Below, piece by piece: positions 52,611-61,140 of a stretch of DNA of 64,000 nt. A program made the position numbers and the translations under genes. The notes below the pieces were generated by a model, which was not told the origin of the DNA, searched no databases, and worked only from the letters and a program-made list of their open reading frames with translations. Within the stretch, counting starts at the first letter, position 1, and the number at the start of each line of letters is the position of its first letter. Source of the stretch: CAYLNL01 sp964385175 (lineage in GTDB: Bacteria; Bacteroidota; Bacteroidia; Flavobacteriales; Flavobacteriaceae); assembly GCA_964385175.1 (NCBI GenBank), contig CAYLNL010000004.1, positions 1 through 64,000 of the forward strand, read 5' to 3'.

Positions 52611-52648
52611 CGCATGCACATGCGAGGGTGTGCCTGTGTGTATGCACG
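52611..52648. repeat. GC-rich alternating purine-pyrimidine element, copy 3
   Basis: CGCATGCACATGCG (6-bp stem, 2-base loop) followed by GTGTGCCTGTGTGTATGCACG. It resembles copies at 16031 and 46656 in the CGCATGC start and the GTGCCTRTG-type middle. Sits in the 182-base gap between the methyltransferase stop and rarA start. Confidence 0.5.
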
Positions 52649-52696
52649 AGAGTTCTCTTTTTAACTTTTGTATTATGAATGCCGACATAAGGGGCG

Positions 52697-53470
52697 CTAT
52701 GAAGGGGCGTTTTTGTAACAAATGGGAAGAACTTTATCTTCTAAAAGGCAGTATTTTGTAACCATACTTGGGGGTAATAATTGGGCATATAAAAGAGCCT
52801 CCACTTCAAAACCCACACTTCTCAGGCGCTGAAAAAAATCTGTCCCATATATCCGCACATGGTCATACTGCCCGAATTGTTTTGAACGCTCCCGCGGGCT
52901 GGTTACAGAAGGGTCTTCAAACGTATGGGCTCTGTGAAGTTCTATAGGAACCTGGAAAATGCCCCAGCCATTGGGCTTCATAACCCTGTATAATTCTTGC
53001 ATGGCTTTTATATCGTCTGTGATATGCTCCAGTACATGGTTGCAAAAAATAACATCAAATTCATTAGATGCAAAGGGAAGTTGAGTGAGGTCGGCTTTTA
53101 CATCTGCCAGGGGCGATGTTAGGTCGGCCGTAACGTAGTCTAAATTTTTTAATTTTTTAAATCGTTTGTAAAAAGGTTGCTCCGGGGCAATATGGAGAAC
53201 TTTTAAAGGAGCGGTAAAAAAATTAGTCTCTCGTTTTAGATAAAGCCACAAAAGCCTGTGGCGTTCCAGAGAAAGAGAGGTGGGAGAAAGGGCATTTTTT
53301 CGCTGGCTTGCATACCCATAGGGTAAGAATTTTCGGGAGCATTTACCATCAATCGGATCGGTGTAGGTAGAACCTCTAAATGCCAATGCCAGTAAAGGAC
53401 GGACAATATAGCTTAAACGTATTAACAGGGGGCGCGGTATAGTGCGAAGCGCAATTCTGAATAGTTCCAT
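52697..53470 (-). CDS. Class I SAM-dependent methyltransferase
   Basis: 257 aa. The Methyltransf_11 core covers about 85-200: VLHIAPEQPFYKRFKKL (SAM loop, with Ala-Pro in place of the usual Gly-rich loop), DLTQLPFASNEFDVIFCNHV and LEHITDDIKAMQELYRVMKP. The N-terminal 50 residues are basic and may form an amphipathic helix. Substrate unknown; it resembles small-molecule or lipid methyltransferases. No operon partner: 122-base gap from the protease gene upstream. Confidence 0.8.
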   Translation of the reverse strand: MELFRIALRTIPRPLLIRLSYIVRPLLALAFRGSTYTDPIDGKCSRKFLPYGYASQRKNALSPTSLSLERHRLLWLYLKRETNFFTAPLKVLHIAPEQPFYKRFKKLKNLDYVTADLTSPLADVKADLTQLPFASNEFDVIFCNHVLEHITDDIKAMQELYRVMKPNGWGIFQVPIELHRAHTFEDPSVTSPRERSKQFGQYDHVRIYGTDFFQRLRSVGFEVEALLYAQLLPPSMVTKYCLLEDKVLPICYKNAPS

Positions 53471-53592
53471 GGGTTTGTTGTTTCCTGGTTCCGTACATCT
53501 TTACTGGCAAAATAAGTATGGCATTGGCAATTTGTTTGTTATATCATTGGCAACCTTCTTTCAATCGCTTGAAAAACCAGTGAAACAGATTG

Positions 53593-54987
53593 CTAAAGAA
53601 TAAGCCGTTCTTTTTCTCCTCGTTCATTCACCATCAATAAAACAGTTCTATCGCCGGGTTCTAAATTATTCACAATGCGTTTCACATCTTCAATGTTTCC
53701 TACAGATTCATCGTTAATAGCTACTACAACCTTTCCTAATATATTATAACGAGCCATATATTGAGTGATGCGGGTTATTTTTACCCCGTTTTTAACCTGG
53801 TAGGTTTTCAAATCGCCCTTAGAAAGATTTTTTACTTCAATACCTAAGCGGCTTATTTCGTAGGTTTGCATTTTAACGAGTTTCACCGGAATATCTCTGG
53901 TTTTTCCTTCTCTAACAATGGTTACATTTACCACATCATTAGGTCTTTTTGAGGTAATATACCCGGTGAGGTCTGAAAACTTAGATATTTTAACATTATC
54001 TATCTTCTTTACAATATCTCCTTTTTTAATGCCGGCTTTCTCCGCCCCCGATTCTTCTTCCACCGTGTCCACATAAAAACCTTCGGTATCTTTTACCCCC
54101 AGCTGTTCGGCAGAATATGAGTCTAAGCTCAACCCGCTTACCCCCAACATGCCGCGCTGCACATTTCCATATTCCATAATATCTTCTACTACTTTTCGGG
54201 CGATGTTGCTGGGTACAGCGAATGAATACCCTATATACGAACCCGTTTGGGAGGTAATGGCAGTGTTTATGCCAATGAGTTCTCCTCGCGTGTTCACCAG
54301 GGCACCCCCGCTGTTGCCCGGATTTACAGCTGCATCTGTTTGAATGAAAGATTGATTTCTCCCATCACGTTCATTCAAATCGCGCGATTTGGCGCTTATA
54401 ATCCCGGCGGTTACGGTAGAGGTGAGGTTAAACGGGTTGCCCACTGCCAACGCCCATTCTCCTATTTTAGTAGCGTCTGAATCTCCAAAAATGAGGTAAG
54501 GAAGAGACTCACCAGATTTAATTTTTAAAAGAGCTATATCGGTAGCATTGTCAGAGCCTATTAATTCCGCTTCGTAGGTTTTATTATCATTTAGTACCAC
54601 CTGCAACTCAGTGGCGTTTTCTATTACGTGGTTGTTGGTAACAATATACCCATCTGGTGAGATAATTACACCCGAGCCAGTTCCTATTTGTTCCCGTTCT
54701 CTACCTCCATAACCGTAGAAAAAATCGAATAAATTAGAAGGCTCTCGGCTCACCGTCCTGTTTTTTACATGCACTACCGCATGAACCGTTTTTTCGGCTG
54801 CCACCGTGAAATCTGCTAATTCTCCACCATTGGAAGAACCAGTTGTGTAGCCCGCTGGAATTAAATAGCGCGAAGGGGCTTCTAACTGTGAGGTATAGTG
54901 CGTTTGTTGAAAAAAGGCAAAATAAGCGCCAAGAGTAAGCGCTCCGCCGAGAATAGATACTAAAAGCAAACTTACATACTTTTTCAT
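53593..54987 (-). CDS. HtrA/DegQ-family periplasmic serine protease
   Basis: 464 aa. An N-terminal signal/anchor helix (about 4-26) precedes a trypsin-like domain with His 120 (VTNNHVI), Asp 150 (DNATDIALLKI) and Ser 226 (VNPGNSGGAL); one PDZ domain (about 285-375, GVKDTEGFYVDTVEEESGAE) and a second, degenerate one at the C-terminus. It degrades or refolds misfolded envelope proteins. ATG at 54987 begins the anchor; an upstream start at 55041 runs into the dapF promoter area. Divergent from dapF. Confidence 0.93.
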   Translation of the reverse strand: MKKYVSLLLVSILGGALTLGAYFAFFQQTHYTSQLEAPSRYLIPAGYTTGSSNGGELADFTVAAEKTVHAVVHVKNRTVSREPSNLFDFFYGYGGREREQIGTGSGVIISPDGYIVTNNHVIENATELQVVLNDNKTYEAELIGSDNATDIALLKIKSGESLPYLIFGDSDATKIGEWALAVGNPFNLTSTVTAGIISAKSRDLNERDGRNQSFIQTDAAVNPGNSGGALVNTRGELIGINTAITSQTGSYIGYSFAVPSNIARKVVEDIMEYGNVQRGMLGVSGLSLDSYSAEQLGVKDTEGFYVDTVEEESGAEKAGIKKGDIVKKIDNVKISKFSDLTGYITSKRPNDVVNVTIVREGKTRDIPVKLVKMQTYEISRLGIEVKNLSKGDLKTYQVKNGVKITRITQYMARYNILGKVVVAINDESVGNIEDVKRIVNNLEPGDRTVLLMVNERGEKERLIL

Positions 54988-55088
54988 GGTTGTTTTTTTA
55001 ATAATTAAACAGTTAAAATTACGGTATTGTTGTATCTTCATTATAACTTTAACGACAGTTTAACAAGATTAAAAATCTTCATAACTCT

Positions 55089-55096
55089 TATATTTG
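55089..55096 (+). promoter_or_regulatory. Candidate -7 element of the dapF-mltG operon
   Basis: TATATTTG 20 bases before the GTG at 55117. This spacing supports the GTG start over the longer reading frame. Confidence 0.5.
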
Positions 55097-55116
55097 CGCT
55101 ACTAATTATAAGCAGG

Positions 55117-55893
55117 GTGAATTTTACTTTTTATAAATACCAAGGAACAGGAAATGATTTTGTTATCATAGATAACCGTTCGCTTTTCTTCCCCAAAAAT
55201 AATACCAGCTTCATAGAACGTTTGTGTAACCGAAAATTTGGCATAGGAGCAGATGGTTTGCTGCTATTGGAAGAGGCGCCCGGGGTAGATTTTAAAATGG
55301 TTTATTTTAATGCTGATGGGCGTGAAAGTTCTATGTGCGGTAATGGGGCGCGTTGCCTGGTAGCATTCGCTTCTTCTTTGGGGATGATAGAAAATGAGGC
55401 GGTATTTTTGGCGGTTGATGGGCAACATCATGCGTTTATTAAGAACCATTCCGTGAGGGTGCAGATGTGTAATGTAGCTAAGGTAGAAGTATTTTCTCGC
55501 CATGTTTTTCTACACACAGGGTCTCCGCACCACGTTCAGCTGGTGAAAAAAATAGATAAAATAGATGTTAAAATGTCAGGAAGACGGCTACGATATGGAA
55601 AATATGGCAGGGAGGGAAGTAATATTAATTTTGTTGAAAAGCGCACCGATGCCATTTTTTCAGTACGCACCTATGAGCGAGGGGTAGAAGATGAAACGCT
55701 TTCTTGTGGCACAGGCGTGGTGGCAGTGGCGCTGGCAATGAATTTTACCAATGAGACTTCCCGGGATAGTCTAACCCTCCAAACGCTGGGCGGAAACCTG
55801 CAAGTATCTTTTGCAAGGCAGGAAACCGGTTATACAGATATTTATTTGGAAGGACCCGCCGAACAGGTTTTTAAAGGTGAATGGAGTAGGTAA
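55117..55893 (+). CDS. dapF: Diaminopimelate epimerase
   Basis: 258 aa from a GTG start. Converts LL- to meso-diaminopimelate for lysine and peptidoglycan. N-terminal FTFYKYQGTGNDFVIIDN, first catalytic Cys 74 in SSMCGNGARC, second Cys 197 in ETLSCGTGVVAVALA. The reading frame is open further upstream, but the family start and the promoter position both argue for 55117. Followed by mltG after 27 bases, so two peptidoglycan-related genes are linked. Confidence 0.95.
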   Translation: MNFTFYKYQGTGNDFVIIDNRSLFFPKNNTSFIERLCNRKFGIGADGLLLLEEAPGVDFKMVYFNADGRESSMCGNGARCLVAFASSLGMIENEAVFLAVDGQHHAFIKNHSVRVQMCNVAKVEVFSRHVFLHTGSPHHVQLVKKIDKIDVKMSGRRLRYGKYGREGSNINFVEKRTDAIFSVRTYERGVEDETLSCGTGVVAVALAMNFTNETSRDSLTLQTLGGNLQVSFARQETGYTDIYLEGPAEQVFKGEWSR

Positions 55894-55920
55894 TAATTCT
55901 TAATTTTTTAATTAAAAGAT

Positions 55921-56970
55921 ATGAGTTTCTATATAAAACGAATATTGCTTGTTATAGCGCTTATAGGTGTGGTAGTAGGTTTTGTGTGGGTGTATCGGGT
56001 GTATGCTATTGTATTTTCTCCCAATACCCATTTTAGTGAGCCACAGGTGTGGGTATATATTCCAACCGGCACTGGTTTTGAAAAGTTGAAAAAAGAACTC
56101 TCTCCTTTACTAAAAAATCCGCATTCTTTTGACATTTTAGCCCGTAAAAAAGGTTACCATAAACGGGTGAAACCCGGGAAGTATGCTATTGTAAAGGGCA
56201 TGAACAATAACCAGCTTATAAATAGGTTGCGAAATGGCAATGCACCGGTAAATGTTTCTTTTAACAACCAGGAAACTTTAGCGGCGCTGGCTGGCAAAAT
56301 AGCCCGCCAAATAGAAGCCGATAGTAGCTCGCTCTATAATGCGTTTACAGATGGTTTGTTCTTGCGCGAAAATGGTTTTAATGAGCCTACCGCCCTGGCG
56401 CTTTATGTGCCCAACACATACCAGTTTTTCTGGAATACTTCGGCAGAAGAATTTAGGCAACGGATGTTGCGGGAATATCATCTATTTTGGAATGCACGCC
56501 GGCTGGCCCAAGCCGAGGCGCTACAGCTTACCCCCCAGCAGGTAACCACCCTGGCTGCTATTGTTCAAAAAGAAACAACAAAAGTAACAGAGCGCCCCCG
56601 TGTGGCAGGGGTGTACCTTAACCGGCTGAGAGAGGGAATGTTGCTCCAGGCAGACCCTACCGTTATTTATGCGATTAAGAAACATACCGGGAATTTTGAT
56701 ACTATTATTAAACGAGTGTTGTATAAAGACCTGGCGCTCGATTCACCGTATAATACCTATCGCTACGGCGGGCTACCGCCGGGGCCTATTAGTATGCCTG
56801 ATATTTCTTCTATAGATGCAGTGTTGCAGCCAGAAAAGCACGAATATTATTATTTTGTAGCCAATGTAGATGCCTGGGGCTATCATACATTTGCAAGGAC
56901 GCTGGAGCAGCACACAAAAAATAAGGAAAAATATGTACAATGGCTCAACAAGCAGCAAATAAGAAGATAG
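55921..56970 (+). CDS. mltG: Endolytic transglycosylase MltG
   Basis: 349 aa. One N-terminal transmembrane helix (about 7-29), a LysM-like region (VYIPTGTGFEKLKKEL) and the YceG/MltG catalytic domain with the Glu of AAIVQKETTKVTERPRVAGV and QADPTVIYA. It cuts nascent glycan strands and sets their length. Inner-membrane bound. Downstream of dapF. Confidence 0.95.
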   Translation: MSFYIKRILLVIALIGVVVGFVWVYRVYAIVFSPNTHFSEPQVWVYIPTGTGFEKLKKELSPLLKNPHSFDILARKKGYHKRVKPGKYAIVKGMNNNQLINRLRNGNAPVNVSFNNQETLAALAGKIARQIEADSSSLYNAFTDGLFLRENGFNEPTALALYVPNTYQFFWNTSAEEFRQRMLREYHLFWNARRLAQAEALQLTPQQVTTLAAIVQKETTKVTERPRVAGVYLNRLREGMLLQADPTVIYAIKKHTGNFDTIIKRVLYKDLALDSPYNTYRYGGLPPGPISMPDISSIDAVLQPEKHEYYYFVANVDAWGYHTFARTLEQHTKNKEKYVQWLNKQQIRR

Positions 56971-57162
56971 CAGGATTGTGGATTATCAATAGCTATAAAA
57001 ACAAAGTTGGTAGATTTGTATAACCGCCGGCACTACCTTTGCCTATTAAAGGTGGGTAAAGCCAGTCTTTCGTTTTTCTATTTCCCCTTCCTTTTTTTGC
57101 CTTAATTTATTGTGAACCTGTCTCGCTTCTTGTTTCCCGGCTCTTGATATATCCAAATTTAC
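56971..57162. other. Gap between mltG and rnpB
   Basis: 192 bases. It has a TACCTTTG box at 57034-57041 on the plus strand with no gene directly after it, and a pyrimidine-rich run around 57065-57105. No other feature is seen. Confidence 0.4.
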
Positions 57163-57170
57163 TATCTTTG
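57163..57170 (+). promoter_or_regulatory. -7 element of rnpB
   Basis: TATCTTTG immediately upstream of the RNase P RNA; predicted start about 57176 fits the 5' end of the P1 helix. A TTG lies at 57144-57146 (16-base spacing, a little short). Confidence 0.5.
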
Positions 57171-57173
57171 TTA

Positions 57174-57497
57174 AAAAGCAGGTCGCCTTATCGCTCCGTT
57201 TTTTAAAATGGGGAGGAAAGTCCGGACACCGCAGCGCAGTGTAGCGGGTAACGCCCGCCGCTTGGAGGTAATAACTTCCAGGCAGGACTAGTGCAACAGA
57301 AAGTATGTACAGGTAATGCTGTAGTGAAATCGGGTAAACTCTGCACGGTGCAACGCCACATATACCGGCGCCCGAGGGTAGCGCGCCCGAGCCGGGGGGT
57401 AGGCGGCATAGAGGTAGCTGGTAACAGCTATCCAAGATAAATGATAAGGATTCGCCTAAAGCGAATACAGAATCCGGCTTACAGACCTGCTTTTTTT
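57174..57497 (+). ncRNA. rnpB: RNase P RNA (bacterial type A)
   Basis: About 320 nt. Universal blocks are present: GAGGAAAGTCCGGACACCGC (CR I, near 57211), ACAGAAAGTATG-type core, GTGAAATCGGGTAAACTC, AGATAAATGATAAGG and the 3' block ACAGAATCCGGCTTACAG. Ends pair through P1 (AAAGCAGGTC with GACCTGCTTT), and the 3' arm ends in seven T, serving as terminator. It cleaves tRNA 5' leaders with the protein RnpA. Boundaries are approximate to a few bases. Confidence 0.95.
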
Positions 57498-57578
57498 ATT
57501 ATCTATAAGCTACAAAACTATCTTTTTTGCCAGGCACAGTAGCTATTATTTTTTTTCCTGTTTATTGTAGAGAACAAG

Positions 57579-57586
57579 TATTTTTG
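57579..57586 (+). promoter_or_regulatory. Candidate -7 element of dtd
   Basis: TATTTTTG 23 bases before the dtd ATG at 57610. No -33 TTG at correct spacing. Confidence 0.35.
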
Positions 57587-57609
57587 TAAATCTATTCAAT
57601 TGAATGATT

Positions 57610-58062
57610 ATGAGAGCGCTTATACAAAGAGTTAGCGAGGCAAGTGTAACGGTAGAAGGCAAACAAGTATCTGCCATAAAAGCCGGGCTGCTCCTATTCA
57701 TAGGTATTGAAGAACTAGATAACGAGGAAGACATAGCCTGGCTTTCGGGCAAAATTGTTCGCCTGCGAATTTTTGATGATGAAAACGGTTTGCTTAATAC
57801 ATCATTGCAAGAAACAGGAGGAGATGCTTTAGTGGTGAGCCAATTTACTTTGCATGCATCCACTAAAAAAGGAAATCGTCCGTCATACAGCAAGGCTGCC
57901 AAGCCAGAATATGCACACCCTCTTTATGAACAATTTGTAAAACGGCTGGAGAGTGATTTGGGAAAAAAGGTAGGCACGGGTGTGTTTGGGGCTTATATGA
58001 AGGTTGTGTTGCTGAATGATGGACCTATTACTATTTTTATAGATAGTAAACAACGAGAGTAA
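57610..58062 (+). CDS. dtd: D-aminoacyl-tRNA deacylase
   Basis: 150 aa. Hydrolyses D-aminoacyl-tRNAs. Family motifs MRALIQRVSEASVTVEGK, SQFTLHASTKKGNRPSY and the C-terminal NDGPITIFID (Gly-Pro) are intact. A second ATG two codons earlier (57604) exists, but MRALIQRV is the canonical start. Stand-alone between rnpB and the glycosyl-transfer cassette. The gap that follows has one 8-bp hairpin (58124-58142) without a T run. Confidence 0.95.
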   Translation: MRALIQRVSEASVTVEGKQVSAIKAGLLLFIGIEELDNEEDIAWLSGKIVRLRIFDDENGLLNTSLQETGGDALVVSQFTLHASTKKGNRPSYSKAAKPEYAHPLYEQFVKRLESDLGKKVGTGVFGAYMKVVLLNDGPITIFIDSKQRE

Positions 58063-58165
58063 GATAGGTTGTAAAGGCAACTGTTCACCAAAATTTAGTG
58101 TAACGGGATATTGAATTAGGGTCGTTTCTTTTATAAAGAAACATGGAAAATACAGCTAAAAAAAA

Positions 58166-58173
58166 TATCTTTG
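58166..58173 (+). promoter_or_regulatory. Candidate -7 element of the glycosyl-transfer cassette
   Basis: TATCTTTG 24 bases before the ATG at 58198, a full match to the consensus; no -33 TTG seen. Confidence 0.5.
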
Positions 58174-58197
58174 CACCTTCAATGCAACTCATACTCC

Positions 58198-58908
58198 ATG
58201 TATGAAATTACCATCATTATCCCGGTGTATAATGAAGCTGAAAACCTGCCTCGTGTAGCGGAAACACTTGCAAGTTATATCCCGGTGGCTTCTAAAAAAC
58301 CAAAGATTCTTTTTGTGAACGATGGTTCTGCCGATGCCAGCCAGGAGCTTATTGAAAAAATATGTACAGAAAGGGAGAGCTTTCATTTTATACAGTTCGC
58401 CCAAAATAGGGGCTTGAGCGCTGCTTTAAAAGCGGGCTTTGATGAGGCTGATACGGAATGGATAGGGTATATAGATGCCGATTTGCAAACAGCGCCCGAA
58501 GATTTTAACCTGCTTTTAGAATACTCTAATGAATATGCGCTGGTTACGGGAGTTCGCACGGGAAGAAAAGATTCATTTGTAAAAAATATTTCCTCTCGCA
58601 TTGCCAATAGCATTCGCAGGGCGTTTACGCACGATGGTATGGATGATACCGGTTGCCCGCTCAAGGTTATAAAAACTGAGTATGCTAAAAAAATCCCCAT
58701 GTTTAAAGGGCTGCATCGCTTTCTACCGGCTATGATTCTATTGCAGAAGGGCGCCATTAAACAGGTTCCTGTGCGGCATTTTCCCAGGATAGCCGGGAAA
58801 GCCAAGTTTGGTTTATGGAACAGGCTCTTAGGTCCGCTTGCCGATTGTTTTGCGTATTTATGGATGAAGAAAAAATATATCCATTACACCATCGTTAAAA
58901 AAAGATAA
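58198..58908 (+). CDS. Family 2 glycosyltransferase (ArnC/DPM1-like)
   Basis: 236 aa. GT-A fold with ITIIIPVYNEAENLPRV, FVNDGSADAS and the metal-binding YIDADLQTAPEDF. This set is that of polyprenyl-phosphate sugar synthases (dolichol-P-mannose synthase, ArnC). It lacks the two C-terminal transmembrane helices of ArnC/GtrB, so it resembles the soluble DPM1 type. It probably moves a sugar from a nucleotide donor to undecaprenyl phosphate on the cytoplasmic face, supplying the two GT-C enzymes downstream. Stop overlaps the next start (TAATG). The start at 58198 is chosen because 58171 lies in the promoter. Confidence 0.88.
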   Translation: MYEITIIIPVYNEAENLPRVAETLASYIPVASKKPKILFVNDGSADASQELIEKICTERESFHFIQFAQNRGLSAALKAGFDEADTEWIGYIDADLQTAPEDFNLLLEYSNEYALVTGVRTGRKDSFVKNISSRIANSIRRAFTHDGMDDTGCPLKVIKTEYAKKIPMFKGLHRFLPAMILLQKGAIKQVPVRHFPRIAGKAKFGLWNRLLGPLADCFAYLWMKKKYIHYTIVKKR

Positions 58909-59528
58909 TGGCAGACTGGCTTGTCTATTCTATAGGATTTTCCGCTCAACTTTTGTTCTCAGGAAGATTATTGTTGCAATGGCTGGCTTCTGAAAAAAGC
59001 AAAAAAGTACTTGCTCCTTCCAATTTCTGGAAACTGAGCTTATTGGCTTCTTTTTTATTGTTTGTTTATGGCTGGCTTCGGGACGATTTTGCCATTATGT
59101 TAGGGCAAATACTCACCTACTTTATATATATTCGTAACCTGCAACTCCAGGGTGAGTGGAAAAAAATGGCAAGATGGTTTCGCTGGTTTCTTTTCATTTT
59201 TCCATTGCTCATTATTCTCTACGGCTATAATAATAATGATTATGACCTGAACGATTTTTTCAGGAATGAAAATATTCCTTTGTGGCTGTTAATATTAGGT
59301 AGTGTGGCCCAGCTTATTTTTACACTTCGTTTTGTTTATCAATGGCTTCTTTCTGAGAAGAAAAAACAATCGCACCTTCCATTTGGTTTCTGGTTACTGA
59401 GCCTGGTAGGTTCTTTGTTAATTGTAACCTATGCTATTTTAAGGAGAGACCCGGTTTTATTGGTAGGCCATTTATTGGGAAGTTTTATATACCTCAGAAA
59501 CGCAATTATTTTGAAAAATGAAGGCTAA
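58908..59528 (+). CDS. Tandem LAB_N-domain membrane protein
   Basis: 206 aa, about six transmembrane helices arranged as two similar halves: SAQLLFSGRLLLQWLASEKS ... GQILTYFIYIRNLQL (about 10-80) and VAQLIFTLRFVYQWLLSEKK ... GHLLGSFIYLRNAII (about 130-200). The LAB_N domain is named from the N-terminus of some LpxB proteins; alone it has no known enzyme activity. Position between a polyprenyl-P-sugar synthase and GT-C transferases suggests a flippase or scaffold, by analogy with ArnE/ArnF; this is inference. Overlaps the next gene by 11 bases. Confidence 0.85.
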   Translation: MADWLVYSIGFSAQLLFSGRLLLQWLASEKSKKVLAPSNFWKLSLLASFLLFVYGWLRDDFAIMLGQILTYFIYIRNLQLQGEWKKMARWFRWFLFIFPLLIILYGYNNNDYDLNDFFRNENIPLWLLILGSVAQLIFTLRFVYQWLLSEKKKQSHLPFGFWLLSLVGSLLIVTYAILRRDPVLLVGHLLGSFIYLRNAIILKNEG

Positions 59529-61140
59529 GTATCTTTTTCTCCTTTTTGGATGCGCCCTACTTCTTATGGCGGGTATTGGAAAATGGGGGCTTACAGAAAC
59601 CAGCGAGGCGCGCTATGCCCAGATTTCAAAAGAAATGTATGAACGCAACGATTATCTCCATCCGCATCTGCTGGGAATAAAACACTACCATAAACCGCCC
59701 GTTACCTATTATATAACCTGTCTTGGATATAGTTTTTTTGGGGTAAATGAGGTTGGCGCCCGTTTTTTTCTGCAAGTGGCATTCCTGTTTCAGCTCATGT
59801 TGGTTTTTGCTGTTTCAAAACTTTTGTATAAAGATGAAAAAAAAGCATGGCTTAGCTCCCTGCTGTTTTTCTCTACAACAGCTGTTTTAATAGCTGTTAG
59901 AAACCTTACTACCGATGCTTATTTACTTACATTTATTATGGCTGCCATTTATTTCTGGCTATTAGCCAGGCAGCGTAACAAGGTTTTTATTCTTTTGTAT
60001 TATACTTTCCTGGCATTGGGTTTTTTAACAAAAGGCCCCTTAGTGTTTATTCCCGTATGGGCATTTATAAGTATCTGGAAAATCCTGAACAAACCCAACA
60101 GGAAGTTCTCTTTTATAGATGTTGCAGGGCTGTTTTTATTTGGTATTATTTCATTTTCATGGTTTATAGCCATTCTCGTAGAAGACACTTCCTTATTATC
60201 GTATTTTATAGATAATCAGATAGCCAACCGAATAACCGCCAAAAACGCTTTTCACCGTGGCCAGCCTTTTTGGTTTTATCTTCTCGTTGTTCCGCTTGCT
60301 GGGTTACCCTGGCTTCCGTTTGTTACGGCGCTGCTTTTCAAGAATGCAAAAAAAATTATATTTTCAAGACCTATTGATAGGGTGCTTGCCATTACCGTTA
60401 TAGTGATACTGGGGTTATTTTCCCTTTTTTCAACTAAACTTATTTTATATGTGTTGCCAGTTTATTTTTTTATGAGCCTTCTTGGCGGCAACCTTATATA
60501 TGAAGCCTCGGAAAAACAACTTAAACTCTTTTATTATAGTTGCATTGGCTATGCTATCTTGCTGGTAGGAATGGGGATATATATAAATATATATAACAAC
60601 GAATTTAGTATTAACCCATACCTGTTAGCTGTCAGTAGCATCATCCTGCTGGTAACCCTTATTTACCTGCACAAAAATTATGTAGCTGGTTATTATAAAG
60701 GCATCTGCATTATCTTCTCTATTACGGTATCATTACTACTCTGTTCGCCTTACTTGCTTCGCGATAACGAGGAAAAAATAAATTCAATAAAACCTATAGC
60801 TGCTTTTATCAATACCATCCCTTCTAAAAATATCTATGTGTATAATTACCTATTACCCTCACTCTCCTTCTATCAAAACAAACCAATAGTTACCCTGCAC
60901 AATGGGCATAATACCACACATAGAGAAACTCAGTTTCAGTATAGCTATAATTACAGGGAATATTTTTATAACCTGGAAGACACCACAGAGATAAAACGTT
61001 TATGGGAAGCCTTTAACTATATGGGCAAGAATGTCCTTGTGATTAGAAACAAAGATAAAATCCCTTCAAATCTTTCTTTTATGTTAACCCAATTACGTCA
61101 TAAAAAGATTTTTAAAAAATGGACTGTTTATTATGAATGA
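59518..61140 (+). CDS. ArnT-like family 39 glycosyltransferase (first)
   Basis: 540 aa, about 12 transmembrane helices. The first periplasmic loop carries the GT39/ArnT motif TETSEARYAQISKEM and HYHKPPVTYYI; Asp is replaced by Thr/Ser but the Glu-Ala-Arg is kept. A C-terminal periplasmic domain follows (about 420-540). It should transfer a sugar from a polyprenyl-phosphate donor to lipid A or another envelope acceptor. Translationally coupled to genes on both sides (11- and 8-base overlaps). Confidence 0.88.
   Translation: MKAKYLFLLFGCALLLMAGIGKWGLTETSEARYAQISKEMYERNDYLHPHLLGIKHYHKPPVTYYITCLGYSFFGVNEVGARFFLQVAFLFQLMLVFAVSKLLYKDEKKAWLSSLLFFSTTAVLIAVRNLTTDAYLLTFIMAAIYFWLLARQRNKVFILLYYTFLALGFLTKGPLVFIPVWAFISIWKILNKPNRKFSFIDVAGLFLFGIISFSWFIAILVEDTSLLSYFIDNQIANRITAKNAFHRGQPFWFYLLVVPLAGLPWLPFVTALLFKNAKKIIFSRPIDRVLAITVIVILGLFSLFSTKLILYVLPVYFFMSLLGGNLIYEASEKQLKLFYYSCIGYAILLVGMGIYINIYNNEFSINPYLLAVSSIILLVTLIYLHKNYVAGYYKGICIIFSITVSLLLCSPYLLRDNEEKINSIKPIAAFINTIPSKNIYVYNYLLPSLSFYQNKPIVTLHNGHNTTHRETQFQYSYNYREYFYNLEDTTEIKRLWEAFNYMGKNVLVIRNKDKIPSNLSFMLTQLRHKKIFKKWTVYYE

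Noticed and set aside
57046..57435. 129-residue minus-strand open frame, and a 68-residue one at 57203-57409
   Set aside because: They lie antisense across RNase P RNA, whose conserved blocks are unmistakable; no protein family resemblance.
58124..58142. Terminator after dtd (GTTTCTTT/AAAGAAAC hairpin)
   Set aside because: Weak AT-rich 8-bp stem with a three-base loop and no following T run; could be chance.
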